DNA from: Herbaspirillum sp. AP02 | GTDB taxonomy: Bacteria > Pseudomonadota > Gammaproteobacteria > Burkholderiales > Burkholderiaceae_D | Direction of reading: 5' to 3' | DNA length: 64,000 bases | NCBI RefSeq assembly: GCF_015767275.1 | Contig: NZ_JADWMY010000002.1 | Location: 372,001-436,000 of the forward strand | In this document: piece after piece, positions 32,969 through 41,328 of the stretch | How positions within the stretch are numbered: position 1 is the first letter of the stretch | Layout of the letters: every line of letters begins with the position of its first letter | Notes under the pieces: model-generated | Told to the model about the DNA's origin: nothing | The model's input: only the letters and a program-made list of their open reading frames with translations | Database searches by the model: none | Position numbers and translations under genes: made by a program

Positions 32969-33877
32969 TTAGCGGCCGGCCTGGTCAAAGCCATACAGTG
33001 CCTGCGGGTTGTCTACCAGGATCTGCTGCCGCACCGCGGCATCCGGCACCCACTGGTGGAACAGGTCGATGAGTGCGCCCACATCCGGCGCCTTCTCCCC
33101 CATGCGTACATGGGGCCAGTCCGAGCCCCACAGCAGGCGCGCCGGATTGGCCGCCACCAGGGCGTCGTGGAAGGGTTTGAGATCGGCATAGGCGGGGGCC
33201 GCACCGGAGACCCGGCAGACCGACAGCTTGACCCATACGTCACCGTCCCGAAGCGCGGCCAGCACCGTCTGGAAGGCGGGATCATCGACGCCGCGCTCGA
33301 CCTTCAGGCAAGCCATGTGATCCAGCACCAGTGTCAGCCCGGTCGCACGCAGCTGCGGCAACCGCTGCGCATAGGCCTCGCAGGGCGCCCACAGTTGCGC
33401 GTGCAGGCCCGCTTCGCGCATGGCCGGTGCCAGCTGCAGCAGATCGTCCACGCCCACGCTGCCGGCAAACCTGTCACCGGCAGGGGTGAGCATTTCCACA
33501 AAACGCAGACCACGGATGCCGCCGGCATGCCAGGCCTGCAGAGTGGCCAGCGGTGTGTCGGCGCTGGCCACGGCAATGCCGCGTACCTGTCCGGCACTGG
33601 CGGCGATGGCTGCCAGCATGCAGGCGGGATCGCTACCGTAAGGAGCGGGTTGCACCAGCACGCCGCGATTTGCACCTACCGTGGCCAGCATCTGCGCATG
33701 GAGTTCGGCTGGGGCCAACGGCGGCGGATAGTTCGATGCAGTGGATAACGGAAATGCCGCATACGGACCGAAGACATGGGCATGGCTGTCGCAAGCCTGG
33801 GCCGGCAAGGGGGGGCGCGGCGCCGTGGGCATGCGCGGTGTCTCGGTCTCGGTAGGGATGAAGCCGGAGGTCGTCAC
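32969..33877 (-). CDS. Amidohydrolase (2-pyrone-4,6-dicarboxylate lactonase-like)
   Basis: 302 residues from a GTG start at 33877 which overlaps the stop of the upstream gene (GTGA), indicating coupling; the longer frame beyond belongs to that gene. The metal-site motif DSHAHVFGPYAAFP near residue 33 (D-x-H-x-H) is the start of amidohydrolase-2 family TIM barrels, and VQPAPYGSDPACMLAAIA plus LLWGSDWPHVRMGEK near 257 (G-S-D-W-P-H) complete the pattern of PDC-lactonase-like enzymes. It would hydrolyse a lactone or dicarboxylate ring. It sits between the carboxymuconolactone decarboxylase-like and enoyl-CoA hydratase genes. Confidence 0.83.
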   Translation of the reverse strand: MTTSGFIPTETETPRMPTAPRPPLPAQACDSHAHVFGPYAAFPLSTASNYPPPLAPAELHAQMLATVGANRGVLVQPAPYGSDPACMLAAIAASAGQVRGIAVASADTPLATLQAWHAGGIRGLRFVEMLTPAGDRFAGSVGVDDLLQLAPAMREAGLHAQLWAPCEAYAQRLPQLRATGLTLVLDHMACLKVERGVDDPAFQTVLAALRDGDVWVKLSVCRVSGAAPAYADLKPFHDALVAANPARLLWGSDWPHVRMGEKAPDVGALIDLFHQWVPDAAVRQQILVDNPQALYGFDQAGR

Positions 33878-34503
33878 GATAGCGGCTCCTTGACCGGGCT
33901 CAGCTGGCCGGGTGGCAAGTCGGCCAACTGCGGCCGGCCCTGTTGCGTGGCGACCTGCAGGCGCGGCTCGGCATATTCCTCCGGCACCGGAATCTGGTGC
34001 ACATTGAGCGTCATGGCCACCATCGTGTAGTAGCCCAGGATGGCACCCAGTTCGACGATGCCGGCCTCGCCGTAGAGACCCAGCACGCGTTGATACACCT
34101 CCTCGTCGACATTGCCGTGCTGCTGCAGTTGCCGGGCATATTCGTAGACGTGGGCATCGGCGGCGTCGGCAAACAAGGGGGCCTGGCATGCGCACAGCGC
34201 ATCGATCACCGTTTGTGGCAGGCCGGCGGCCTGTGCTGCCTGCGCATGGATGGCCCATTCGAGCTGGCTGTTCCAGCGCCGCGCTGCCACCAGGATCACC
34301 AGTTCGCTATGACGCGGCGGAATGCTGGTGCCGAAGCGCAGCAGGGCGCCCATCTTCTGCCAGCGGTCAGCCAGTGCCGGGTTGTGCAGGGCGGCTTTCA
34401 AGGGGCCGACCAGGCGCGCGCGCGGGCCGCTGACGATGTCGTCGTAGACCGCACGCTGTTCGGCGTTCATGGTCTCCGGGGAGGGGAAGGAAATTCTTGG
34501 CAT
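33874..34503 (-). CDS. Carboxymuconolactone decarboxylase-like protein
   Basis: 209 residues beginning MPRISFPSPETMNAEQRAVY. The core (RARLVGPLKAALHNPALADR, then SELVILVAARRWNSQLEWAI, then HAQAAQAAGLPQTVIDALCA) is the CMD-fold helical bundle. The redox C-x-x-C motif of AhpD-type proteins is absent, leaving a decarboxylase-type or non-catalytic CMD. Position within the cluster suggests decarboxylation or ring-opening of the pathway intermediate. It is translationally coupled to the downstream amidohydrolase. A function in peroxide metabolism is unlikely without the Cys pair. Confidence 0.78.
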   Translation of the reverse strand: MPRISFPSPETMNAEQRAVYDDIVSGPRARLVGPLKAALHNPALADRWQKMGALLRFGTSIPPRHSELVILVAARRWNSQLEWAIHAQAAQAAGLPQTVIDALCACQAPLFADAADAHVYEYARQLQQHGNVDEEVYQRVLGLYGEAGIVELGAILGYYTMVAMTLNVHQIPVPEEYAEPRLQVATQQGRPQLADLPPGQLSPVKEPLS

Positions 34504-34537
34504 GGCGTTTCGGTCAGGTTCTTGTCGTGGTTCGATT

Positions 34538-35758
34538 TCAGATCACGCCAGCGTCATTCCACGCGGCAATCTGGGCGGCATCAAAGCCGAGTTCGGTCAG
34601 CACCTCGTCGGTATGCTGGCCCAGCAGGGGAGGCGCCTTGTCGAAGCGCAAGGCGGCATCGGCAAAGCGCATCGGGCTGCGGATCTGCGGCACCGACCCT
34701 GCAGTGGGGTGGGGGATCTGGATCAGCATTTCGCGGTGCTTCACCTGTTCGTCCTCGAACACCTGCGGGATGGTGTTGATCGGGCTGCACGGGACTCCGG
34801 CGGCATCCAGCAGCGCCGCCCACTCCTGCATGCCACGGGTCTTCAATACGTCGGTGATCATGGGCAGCAGCACATCCTTGTTGCGCACGCGATTGCCGTT
34901 GGTGGCGAAGCGCTCGTCGGTCGGCCATCCGGCCTGGCCGATCACCTGACAGAACTTGGCGAACTGGCCATCGTTGCCGACCACCAGGACGATGTAACCA
35001 TCGGCGCAGGCGAACACGTCCTGGGGCTGGATGTTGGGGTGCTTGTTGCCGGCGCGTTGCGGGGTCTTGCCGGAGATCAGGTAGTTCATCCCCTGGTTGG
35101 CGACCGAACCCACCATGACGTCGAGCATGCCGATATCGATGTAGTCGCCCAGGCCGGTCTCTGCCCGTCGCGCCAGCGCCGCCAGTACCGACACCGAGGT
35201 GTACATGCCGGTCATCAGGTCGACGATGGGCACGCCCACTTTCTGCGGGCCGCCGCCTGGCAGGTCATCCCGTTCACCGGTGACGCTCATGAGGCCGCCC
35301 ATGGCCTGGATCATGAAGTCATAGGCGGCGTTGTCGGCCTTGGGGCCGGTCTGGCCGAAGCCGGTCACCGAGCAGTAGATCAGGCCGGGGTTGATCTGCT
35401 TGAGGCTGGCGTAATCCAGGCCGAACTTGGCCAGGGTGCCGACCTTGTAGTTTTCCAGGAGGATATCCGAGCGCGCCGCCAGATCGCGGATGATGCGCTG
35501 GCCCTCGGCCGTGTTCAGATCCACCGTGATGGACCGCTTGCCGCGGTTGCAAGCCAGGTAGTAGCCGGCTTCGCGGGTTTCGTTGCCCTCTGCGTCACGC
35601 AGGAAGGGCGGGCCCCAGCTGCGGGTGTCATCGCCCACGCGCGGGCGCTCCACCTTGATGACGTCGGCGCCGAGATCGGCCAGGATCTGGCCCGACCAGG
35701 GACCAGCGAGGATGCGGGAAAGATCGAGCACCTTGATGTGGGAAAGCGGACCTGCCAT
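34538..35758 (-). CDS. Class III CoA-transferase (CaiB/BaiF family)
   Basis: 406 residues from MAGPLSHIKVLDLSRILAGP. The N-terminus L-D-(L/F)-(S/T)-x-x-x-A-G-P is the family hallmark. SITVDLNTAEGQRIIRDLAA, then ARSDILLENYKVGTLAKFGL, and NAAYDFMIQAMGGLMSVTGE near residue 140 (with the conserved active-site Asp region) are typical. It transfers CoA from a donor such as succinyl-CoA to the carboxylic substrate, the activation step of many aromatic or alicyclic degradation pathways. The gene lies 34 bases from the CMD-like gene and is probably co-transcribed with it. Confidence 0.88.
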   Translation of the reverse strand: MAGPLSHIKVLDLSRILAGPWSGQILADLGADVIKVERPRVGDDTRSWGPPFLRDAEGNETREAGYYLACNRGKRSITVDLNTAEGQRIIRDLAARSDILLENYKVGTLAKFGLDYASLKQINPGLIYCSVTGFGQTGPKADNAAYDFMIQAMGGLMSVTGERDDLPGGGPQKVGVPIVDLMTGMYTSVSVLAALARRAETGLGDYIDIGMLDVMVGSVANQGMNYLISGKTPQRAGNKHPNIQPQDVFACADGYIVLVVGNDGQFAKFCQVIGQAGWPTDERFATNGNRVRNKDVLLPMITDVLKTRGMQEWAALLDAAGVPCSPINTIPQVFEDEQVKHREMLIQIPHPTAGSVPQIRSPMRFADAALRFDKAPPLLGQHTDEVLTELGFDAAQIAAWNDAGVI

Positions 35759-35807
35759 GAGAACTCCGATATCAAACCAAAAAGCGGAAAAAGAAGGGCA
35801 GCCGTGT

Positions 35808-36428
35808 TCAGGCCGCAGCGTCGTCCGGCACCGTCGCCTGTGCCGAGGGACGCAGGCAGAATCCCGCGTGCCAGCTCGCCAGCTGCGGGCGGCCGGTACG
35901 CCAGTCGAGATCGGCGAAGCGGTAATCGAGATAGGACAGCGTGCAGCCGAGGGTGAGGTGGCCGATGTCGAAGCCACTGTCGGCCAGGGCCGGGGCCTCG
36001 TCTTCGAGTCGGTCGAGGGCGGTGCTGATCTTGAGTGCAAATGCCTGCAGCCAGCTATCCAGTTGCTGGGCGGGCGTCTTCATGCGTTCCTGGCGCCAGA
36101 TCAGCAATACCGACAGCATGCCGTCGCCCAGTGCCTGGCGGCGCAGCGCAGTCCAGCGTGCCGGACCGGCCGCAGGGAAGAACTGCGGACCGTCGTGCAG
36201 GCTGTCGAGGTATTCGCAGATCACCGGCGAGTCGTACAGCGGCTCACCGCCGGGCAGTACCAGCGTGGGAATCTGCGAGAGGGGATTGTCGGCCATGATG
36301 GCCGGATTGGGCGTGGCGATGGCGGCCACCGAACGCACCAGCTGCACGCGCGATTCGAGACTGGTTTCCTTGAGCAGGATGACCACCTTGCGCACGAAGG
36401 GCGAGCGTGGCGACCAATGGAGTTTCAT
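35808..36428 (-). CDS. Glutathione S-transferase-like protein
   Basis: 206 residues. The first 80 form the thioredoxin-like domain (MKLHWSPRSPFVRKVVILLK, with a Ser near residue 9 in the usual catalytic position, and SQIPTLVLPGGEPLYDSPVI with the cis-Pro), and 90-200 the helical domain. It is a soluble cytoplasmic protein. In a ring-degradation cluster it may open or isomerise a ring, or detoxify electrophilic intermediates. It lies between the CoA-transferase and GntR genes, with 47-49-base gaps on each side. Confidence 0.82.
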   Translation of the reverse strand: MKLHWSPRSPFVRKVVILLKETSLESRVQLVRSVAAIATPNPAIMADNPLSQIPTLVLPGGEPLYDSPVICEYLDSLHDGPQFFPAAGPARWTALRRQALGDGMLSVLLIWRQERMKTPAQQLDSWLQAFALKISTALDRLEDEAPALADSGFDIGHLTLGCTLSYLDYRFADLDWRTGRPQLASWHAGFCLRPSAQATVPDDAAA

Positions 36429-36475
36429 GCCGTTTCCTCATCTGTCGATGACTGGCAACGGCAATCAGTGCACCG

Positions 36476-37255
36476 TTACTTCAGTCGTATGTCGAGGCGA
36501 ATCACATCGCCCCGGTAAATGCCCCGGCCCACGAACACGACGCGGCCGGCCTGGTCTACCGCCGAGCGCGTCACATACGCGATCGGCGCATTGAGCGGGA
36601 TCTGCAGCAGTTCCGCAATGAGCGGATCAGCCGAGCCCAGCGTCAGCGTCTGGTGTGCCTCCTTGATTTCCAGCCCCGGCAGATCGCGCAAGATGCGCAT
36701 CGAGGTCTTGGTCTCGAAGGACTTCTTCGGGATGCGGGCGCAGACGCGCGCATCGATATACACATCGCCGAGGTAATATGGCTTGCCATTGCGCCAGTGG
36801 CGGCGCCGCCAGTGCTCATAGGCCTCGGCCATCTGGCCCAGGGACGGCTCCACCGGCGCCGGCGCCAGCCGTTCGCGCTCGGTCAGCACCTCGATGGTGG
36901 CACCTTCCGGCGCCAGCAACTGGCCTGACCAGTCGGTGGCCACCTCGCACCAGAACTGCTCCTGCGGTTTGCCGATCACGAACGTGCCCTTGGCACGGTA
37001 GCGCGCGATCAACTTTTCCTCTTCCAGCATGTCCAGCGCCTGGCGTACCGTGGCGCGGGCCACCTGGCATTCCTCGGCCAGTTCATCGACCGTGGGAATC
37101 TGCGTGCCGACCGCCCAATCGCCCGATTCCACCCGATTGCGGAACAGACTGGCCAGCTGGACGTAGCGCGGTACGGCGCTACGGCTGAAATCGATGGCCA
37201 GCTTGCGCGGGTCGGCCAGGTCAGGGAGGGAGGGGCGGGAGGACGGGTTTTTCAT
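36476..37255 (-). CDS. GntR family regulator with UTRA domain
   Basis: 259 residues from MKNPSSRPSLPDLADPRKLA; a TTG one codon upstream is a less likely start. Residues 30-95 are the winged helix (YVQLASLFRNRVESGDWAVG, then TVDELAEECQVARATVRQAL, with the recognition helix in the latter). Residues 110-255 are a UTRA ligand-binding domain (PVEPSLGQMAEAYEHWRRRH, then AHQTLTLGSADPLIAELLQI). It probably represses the catabolic cluster until a pathway intermediate binds. A triple GATAATTC-type array lies just upstream of the gene (37304-37344) and is its likely operator. Confidence 0.87.
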   Translation of the reverse strand: MKNPSSRPSLPDLADPRKLAIDFSRSAVPRYVQLASLFRNRVESGDWAVGTQIPTVDELAEECQVARATVRQALDMLEEEKLIARYRAKGTFVIGKPQEQFWCEVATDWSGQLLAPEGATIEVLTERERLAPAPVEPSLGQMAEAYEHWRRRHWRNGKPYYLGDVYIDARVCARIPKKSFETKTSMRILRDLPGLEIKEAHQTLTLGSADPLIAELLQIPLNAPIAYVTRSAVDQAGRVVFVGRGIYRGDVIRLDIRLK

Positions 37256-37303
37256 CAAAAGCTTTCGGGAGCTTGGCGGCCGCCGGGGGGCGGTACACTG
37301 GGC

Positions 37304-37344
37304 GATAATTCGGCCGTTTATTGACGAATTATCCCCGAATTATC
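37304..37344. promoter_or_regulatory. Candidate GntR operator array
   Basis: One GATAATTC (37304-37311) faces two GAATTATC copies (37326-37333 and 37337-37344), the latter two 11 bases apart, about one DNA turn. The array lies between the enoyl-CoA hydratase stop and the gntR start. Autoregulation is the simplest reading. Confidence 0.6.
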
Positions 37345-37404
37345 CGTTAGCTCAAACTTTTGACTGATACCCGTCCGTACTGCCTTTGCCCGCTGCCTGG
37401 CGGC

Positions 37405-38193
37405 TCAGCGCCCGTGATAGCGCGCTGCTCTCTTTTCCAGGAACGCCTGCATGCCCTCTTTCTGGTCCTGCGTGTCGAATAGCATCTGGAAGGCGCGCCG
37501 TTCCAGCGCCAGCGCACTGTCCAGCGCCATATCCTGACCCTGCTGCATGACCTCCCGGATCGCCCGCACCGCCAGCGGCGGCATGGCCGCAATGGTGGTT
37601 GCCAGTTCGCGCGAGCGCGCCAGCGCCTGGCCATCTTCGCAGACTTCCGAGACCATGCCCATGGCCAGGGCATCGCGTGCGCTGACCGCTTCGCCGGTCA
37701 ATACCAGCTTCATGGCCTGGTACTTGCCGATGGTGCGCACCAGCCGTTGCGTGCCGCCGGCACCTGGCATGATGCCCACGCGGATTTCCGGCTGGCCCAG
37801 CCTGGCAGTCTCACCGGCGACGATGAGGTCGCAGCACAGCGCCAGCTCGCAGCCGCCGCCCAGGGCATAGCCTTCCACTGCCGCGATCAGCACCTTGTCC
37901 ACACGGCGCAGCACATTGAAGACGCGGTCGGTGGCTTGCAAGGTATGCGAGGTCGGCGTCATTGTCGCCATCTCGCCGATATCGGTCCCGGCGACGAAAT
38001 AGCGGTCCGAGCCGGTGAGAATGATCACGCGTACCGCCGGGTCCGCCGTCGCCGCGTCGATCAACTCGGCCAGGGCCTGCTTGACCTCCAGATTGAGGGC
38101 ATTGCGGCGCTCCGGCCGGTCGATGGTGATGACGGCCACCGCGTCGGAGATTTCGCAGCGGACGGGCGCTGTCCTGTCGGGGGCCTGGCTCAT
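37405..38193 (-). CDS. Enoyl-CoA hydratase
   Basis: 262 residues from MSQAPDRTAPVRCEISDAVA. Crotonase signatures: VITIDRPERRNALNLEVKQA, VIILTGSDRYFVAGTDIGEM near residue 54, AVEGYALGGGCELALCCDLI near 104 and FLEKRAARYHGR at the C-terminus. The last is near the family's usual catalytic end. The Glu pair in the ALGGGCELAL and QPEIRVGIMPGAGG motifs is compatible with active hydratases. The start overlaps the stop of the upstream 3-hydroxyacyl-CoA dehydrogenase by four bases (ATGA), so the two are a translational unit for hydration then oxidation of an enoyl-CoA. Confidence 0.88.
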   Translation of the reverse strand: MSQAPDRTAPVRCEISDAVAVITIDRPERRNALNLEVKQALAELIDAATADPAVRVIILTGSDRYFVAGTDIGEMATMTPTSHTLQATDRVFNVLRRVDKVLIAAVEGYALGGGCELALCCDLIVAGETARLGQPEIRVGIMPGAGGTQRLVRTIGKYQAMKLVLTGEAVSARDALAMGMVSEVCEDGQALARSRELATTIAAMPPLAVRAIREVMQQGQDMALDSALALERRAFQMLFDTQDQKEGMQAFLEKRAARYHGR

Positions 38194-39746
38194 GCGCTGG
38201 CCCTCTCGGAAAAGAAGGCGCGATTCGTCAATGCCATGCGCGCCAGCAGCGGCGAGAGACGGTAGCGGTCCTCGCCATAGCTCAGTGACAGATGACGGAT
38301 CACGCGCGCCACATGGGCAATGCCGATGCGGTCGGCCCAGGCCAGCGGTCCACGCGGATAGTTCACGCCATTGAGCATCGCCAGATCCACATCGGCGGCC
38401 GTGGCAATCGCCTGCTGCACGGCGTCGGCGCCTTCGTTGGCCAGCATCGCCACGGTGCGCATGACCACCAGCCCCGGGCAGTCATCCAGCACGACGACCG
38501 ACTTGCCGATACCGGCGAAGAAGGCCTGGGCGACGGTGAGTGCATGGCGATCCGTCTGGTCGGCCGGCGCCAGCGCAATGCTGCGCGCCTGACGGTAGTC
38601 CAGGGCCAGGTCGAAGACCACCTGCACGCCATCCCGGGCAAAGCGCTCGCTGGCACTGCGGCCGTCGCTCAGGGCCAGGGTCACGCCATCGATGTGCAGT
38701 ACGCCAGCGCCGTCGGTCACGCGCACTGGCAGGCCGTGTTCGTGCGCCAAGTCGATGAGTGCGGCGGCGGGGCCCAGTTCGCCTTCGGCGATGACACTGC
38801 CTATGGTGTAGCCGGAAGGGGTGTCGGCGCCAGAGGTGACCGCGTCGCCTGTCTGCGCATCCGCGTCATAACGGTAGAAGCCGCGCCCGCTCTTGCGCCC
38901 CAGCCAGCCGGCATCGACCAGCTCCTTCTGCAGCAATGAGGGTTTGTAGCGTGGATCCTGGTAGAGCGCGTCGTAGACCGACTGGGTGACCGCGTAATTG
39001 ACGTCGTGGCCGATCATGTCCATCAGCTCGAAGGCGCCCATGCGGAAGCCGCCCGTCTCGCGCAGCACACGATCCAGGGTGGCGGCATCGGCAGCGCCCT
39101 CGGCCAGCAGGCGCAGTGCCTCGCCATAGTAGGGGCGGGCGATGCGATTGACGATGAAGCCCGGTGTGGAGCGGCAATGCACCGGGACCTTTTTCCAGGC
39201 CAGGGCGGTCTCGAAGATGGTCTGCACCACTGCCTCGGCACTGGCCTTGCCGCTGACCACCTCGACCAGCGGCAGCAGCGGTGCCGGGTTGAAGAAGTGC
39301 ATGCCCACCACCTGCTGCGGCCGCGCCAGTCCGGCGGCGATGGCGGTGATCGACAGGGAGGACGTATTGCTGGCGATGATGGCGTCCGGGCGCAGCAGTT
39401 GCTCCAGTTGTGACAGTACGGCGATCTTCACGTCCAGTCGTTCGACGATGGCTTCGATCACCAGTGCGGCGCCGGCCAGCTCCTGCAGGCTGCCGCCGCG
39501 CAGGCGGGCCAGGCAGTCGTCGTGATGGGCCTGGTCTATCTTGCCCTTGGCCAGCAGTCGGGCGTAGCGGGTGCGGATGCCATCGAGGCCACGTTCCAGT
39601 GCGCCCGCTGCGGCATCGTGCAAGACCACCGGGTGACCGGCGTCGAGAGCCACCTGGGCGATGCCGCTGCCCATGGCGCCGGCGCCGATGATGCCGATGA
39701 GGGTGTCTGGTTTCAAGGCGTTCATGTGGGTATGCAAAGAGGTCAT
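38190..39746 (-). CDS. 3-hydroxyacyl-CoA dehydrogenase (PaaH-like)
   Basis: 518 residues from MTSLHTHMNALKPDTLIGII; an ATG 21 bases further in is an alternative, since neither has a clear ribosome site. Residues 18-50 hold the Rossmann motif IGAGAMGSGIAQVALDAGHP, ASNTSSLSITAIAAGLARP near residue 135 is the family signature, and GMHFFNPAPLLPLVEVVSG near 158 carries the catalytic His. A second 3HCDH domain occupies 330-518. The two-domain length of about 500 matches PaaH/PaaC-type enzymes that oxidise 3-hydroxyadipyl-CoA in aromatic degradation. The substrate here is unknown. It lies just downstream of the MFS transporter. Confidence 0.88.
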   Translation of the reverse strand: MTSLHTHMNALKPDTLIGIIGAGAMGSGIAQVALDAGHPVVLHDAAAGALERGLDGIRTRYARLLAKGKIDQAHHDDCLARLRGGSLQELAGAALVIEAIVERLDVKIAVLSQLEQLLRPDAIIASNTSSLSITAIAAGLARPQQVVGMHFFNPAPLLPLVEVVSGKASAEAVVQTIFETALAWKKVPVHCRSTPGFIVNRIARPYYGEALRLLAEGAADAATLDRVLRETGGFRMGAFELMDMIGHDVNYAVTQSVYDALYQDPRYKPSLLQKELVDAGWLGRKSGRGFYRYDADAQTGDAVTSGADTPSGYTIGSVIAEGELGPAAALIDLAHEHGLPVRVTDGAGVLHIDGVTLALSDGRSASERFARDGVQVVFDLALDYRQARSIALAPADQTDRHALTVAQAFFAGIGKSVVVLDDCPGLVVMRTVAMLANEGADAVQQAIATAADVDLAMLNGVNYPRGPLAWADRIGIAHVARVIRHLSLSYGEDRYRLSPLLARMALTNRAFFSERASA

Positions 39747-39753
39747 GACGTGG

Positions 39754-41103
39754 TCAGGCTGCGGCGATGCGGGGCTTGGGCTTGACGCCCAACAGAAGGG
39801 TGAACGCACCCACCAGCATCCATGCGCCAAAGTAATACTGGCCGGTGGCGAGGCTACCGGTGGTGCTGGAGAGCCAGCCCACCAGCATCGGGCTGAACAC
39901 ACTGCCGATACCGGCCAGGGTGCTGAGCAGGGCGATGCCGGCTGCCAGTGCGGTGCCGGAAAGGAATTGCGCCGGCAGGATCCAGAACGGTCCGGTCAGG
40001 CTGAAGGTACCCGCGGTCACCAGGGTCAGCATCGCCAGCGACAGGGGAATGCTGTTCTGCACCGAAGGCAGAGCGATCCAGCCGATGCCGGCGACGATGG
40101 CCGGGATGGCCACGTGCCAGCGGCGCTCGCCGGTGCGGTCAGAGTGACGGGCATTGAGATACTGGATGACGATGGCCGCAGCAAAGGGAATGGCCGAGAG
40201 CAGGCCCACGGTGGCGATGTCATGCACGCCCGCCTTGCGGATGATGGTGGGCAGCCAGAAGAACACGCCACCGGTACCGACCAGCACGGCCACGCCCATG
40301 CCGGCCAGCCAGTACAGCTGAGGATTGCGTAACGCGTCGCCGAAGGAGTGCCCGCCGGCCTTGGGCTTGGCGGCCTGGTCGGCCTGCATGTCGGCCGTCA
40401 CCAGAGCGCGTTCTTCGGGACTGAGCCAGCGGCAGTGATCCGGCTTGTCATTCAGGTAGAAATAGGCCACCACGCCCAGCACGCAGGCCGGAAGGCCTTC
40501 GATGATGAACAGCCATTGCCAGCCGCGCATGCCCGCCACGCCCTCGAAGGCGTGCATCAGCCAACCCGAGAGCGGACCACCGATCAGTCCGGCCAGTGGG
40601 ATCGAGGCGGTGAACAGGGCCGTGAACCGCGCGCGGCGCGACAGCGGCACCCAATAGGTGAGATAGAGCAGCATGCCTGGAAACAGTCCCGCCTCGGCTG
40701 CGCCCAGCAGCAGGCGCATCAGGTAGAAGTGTGTGGCGGTCTGCATGAACGCCAGCGCGGCGCAGAAGAGCCCCCACAACACCATGATGCGCAGCAGGGT
40801 CTTGCGCGCACCGATCTTTTGTAGCCACAGGTTGCTGGGGACTTCGAAGATGATGTAGCCGACATAGAAGATGCCGGCGCCGATGCCATAGATGGCATCG
40901 GTGAAATTGAGATCGGCCAGGAAGTGCAGCTTGGCAAAACCGACGTTGGAGCGGTCGATGAAAGAGACCACGTACACCAGCATCAGGAAGGGCATGATGC
41001 GCCACAGGATCTTGCGGTAGGTGGCATCGGCCAGCATGGCGCGGTCCGGCGCCATGGACTGGTGGCCGGCCTGCCCCAGGGATGGGGAATCAGCGTTGCT
41101 CAT
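39754..41103 (-). CDS. MFS transporter, anion:cation symporter-like
   Basis: 449 residues from MSNADSPSLGQAGHQSMAPD, with GAGGAG upstream. Twelve membrane helices can be traced. The first cytoplasmic part carries RKILWRIMPFLMLVYVVSFI, FIDRSNVGFAK (residues 52-62, the D-R-x-N-V/I signature of anion:cation symporters) and a central WLSPEERALVTADMQ loop. The family moves hexuronates, phthalate, tartrate and other organic anions with protons. It is the first gene of the leftward cluster and its promoter region carries a near-perfect palindrome (41204-41221). The substrate is probably the acid degraded by the cluster. Confidence 0.88.
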   Translation of the reverse strand: MSNADSPSLGQAGHQSMAPDRAMLADATYRKILWRIMPFLMLVYVVSFIDRSNVGFAKLHFLADLNFTDAIYGIGAGIFYVGYIIFEVPSNLWLQKIGARKTLLRIMVLWGLFCAALAFMQTATHFYLMRLLLGAAEAGLFPGMLLYLTYWVPLSRRARFTALFTASIPLAGLIGGPLSGWLMHAFEGVAGMRGWQWLFIIEGLPACVLGVVAYFYLNDKPDHCRWLSPEERALVTADMQADQAAKPKAGGHSFGDALRNPQLYWLAGMGVAVLVGTGGVFFWLPTIIRKAGVHDIATVGLLSAIPFAAAIVIQYLNARHSDRTGERRWHVAIPAIVAGIGWIALPSVQNSIPLSLAMLTLVTAGTFSLTGPFWILPAQFLSGTALAAGIALLSTLAGIGSVFSPMLVGWLSSTTGSLATGQYYFGAWMLVGAFTLLLGVKPKPRIAAA

Positions 41104-41203
41104 CGGGTCTCCTCGTTCATTGTTCTTTATCGATGCTGTTGGATGCGCCGGCCACCTGCCGCGTGTCTCATGCAAGGGGAGGGGGCGGATCATTAAAATC
41201 ATT

Positions 41204-41221
41204 AGGTCATACTTATGACCT
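41204..41221. promoter_or_regulatory. 18-bp palindrome upstream of the MFS gene
   Basis: AGGTCATACTTATGACCT: 9-base half sites AGGTCATAC and TTATGACCT, differing at one position. It lies about 100 bases upstream of the MFS start, in an AT-rich stretch. A regulator-binding site is likely, but it does not match the GATAATTC array, so a second regulator may be involved. Confidence 0.6.
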
Positions 41222-41328
41222 TTTTAAGAGAATACCGCGCCGATGCCTCGCTGTCAAATCCGGGATGGGGAGGTGGTCCGGTGCGGCGGCCATGCATGTC
41301 CGGACCGCGATGCGCACGGTCGCGCAGC

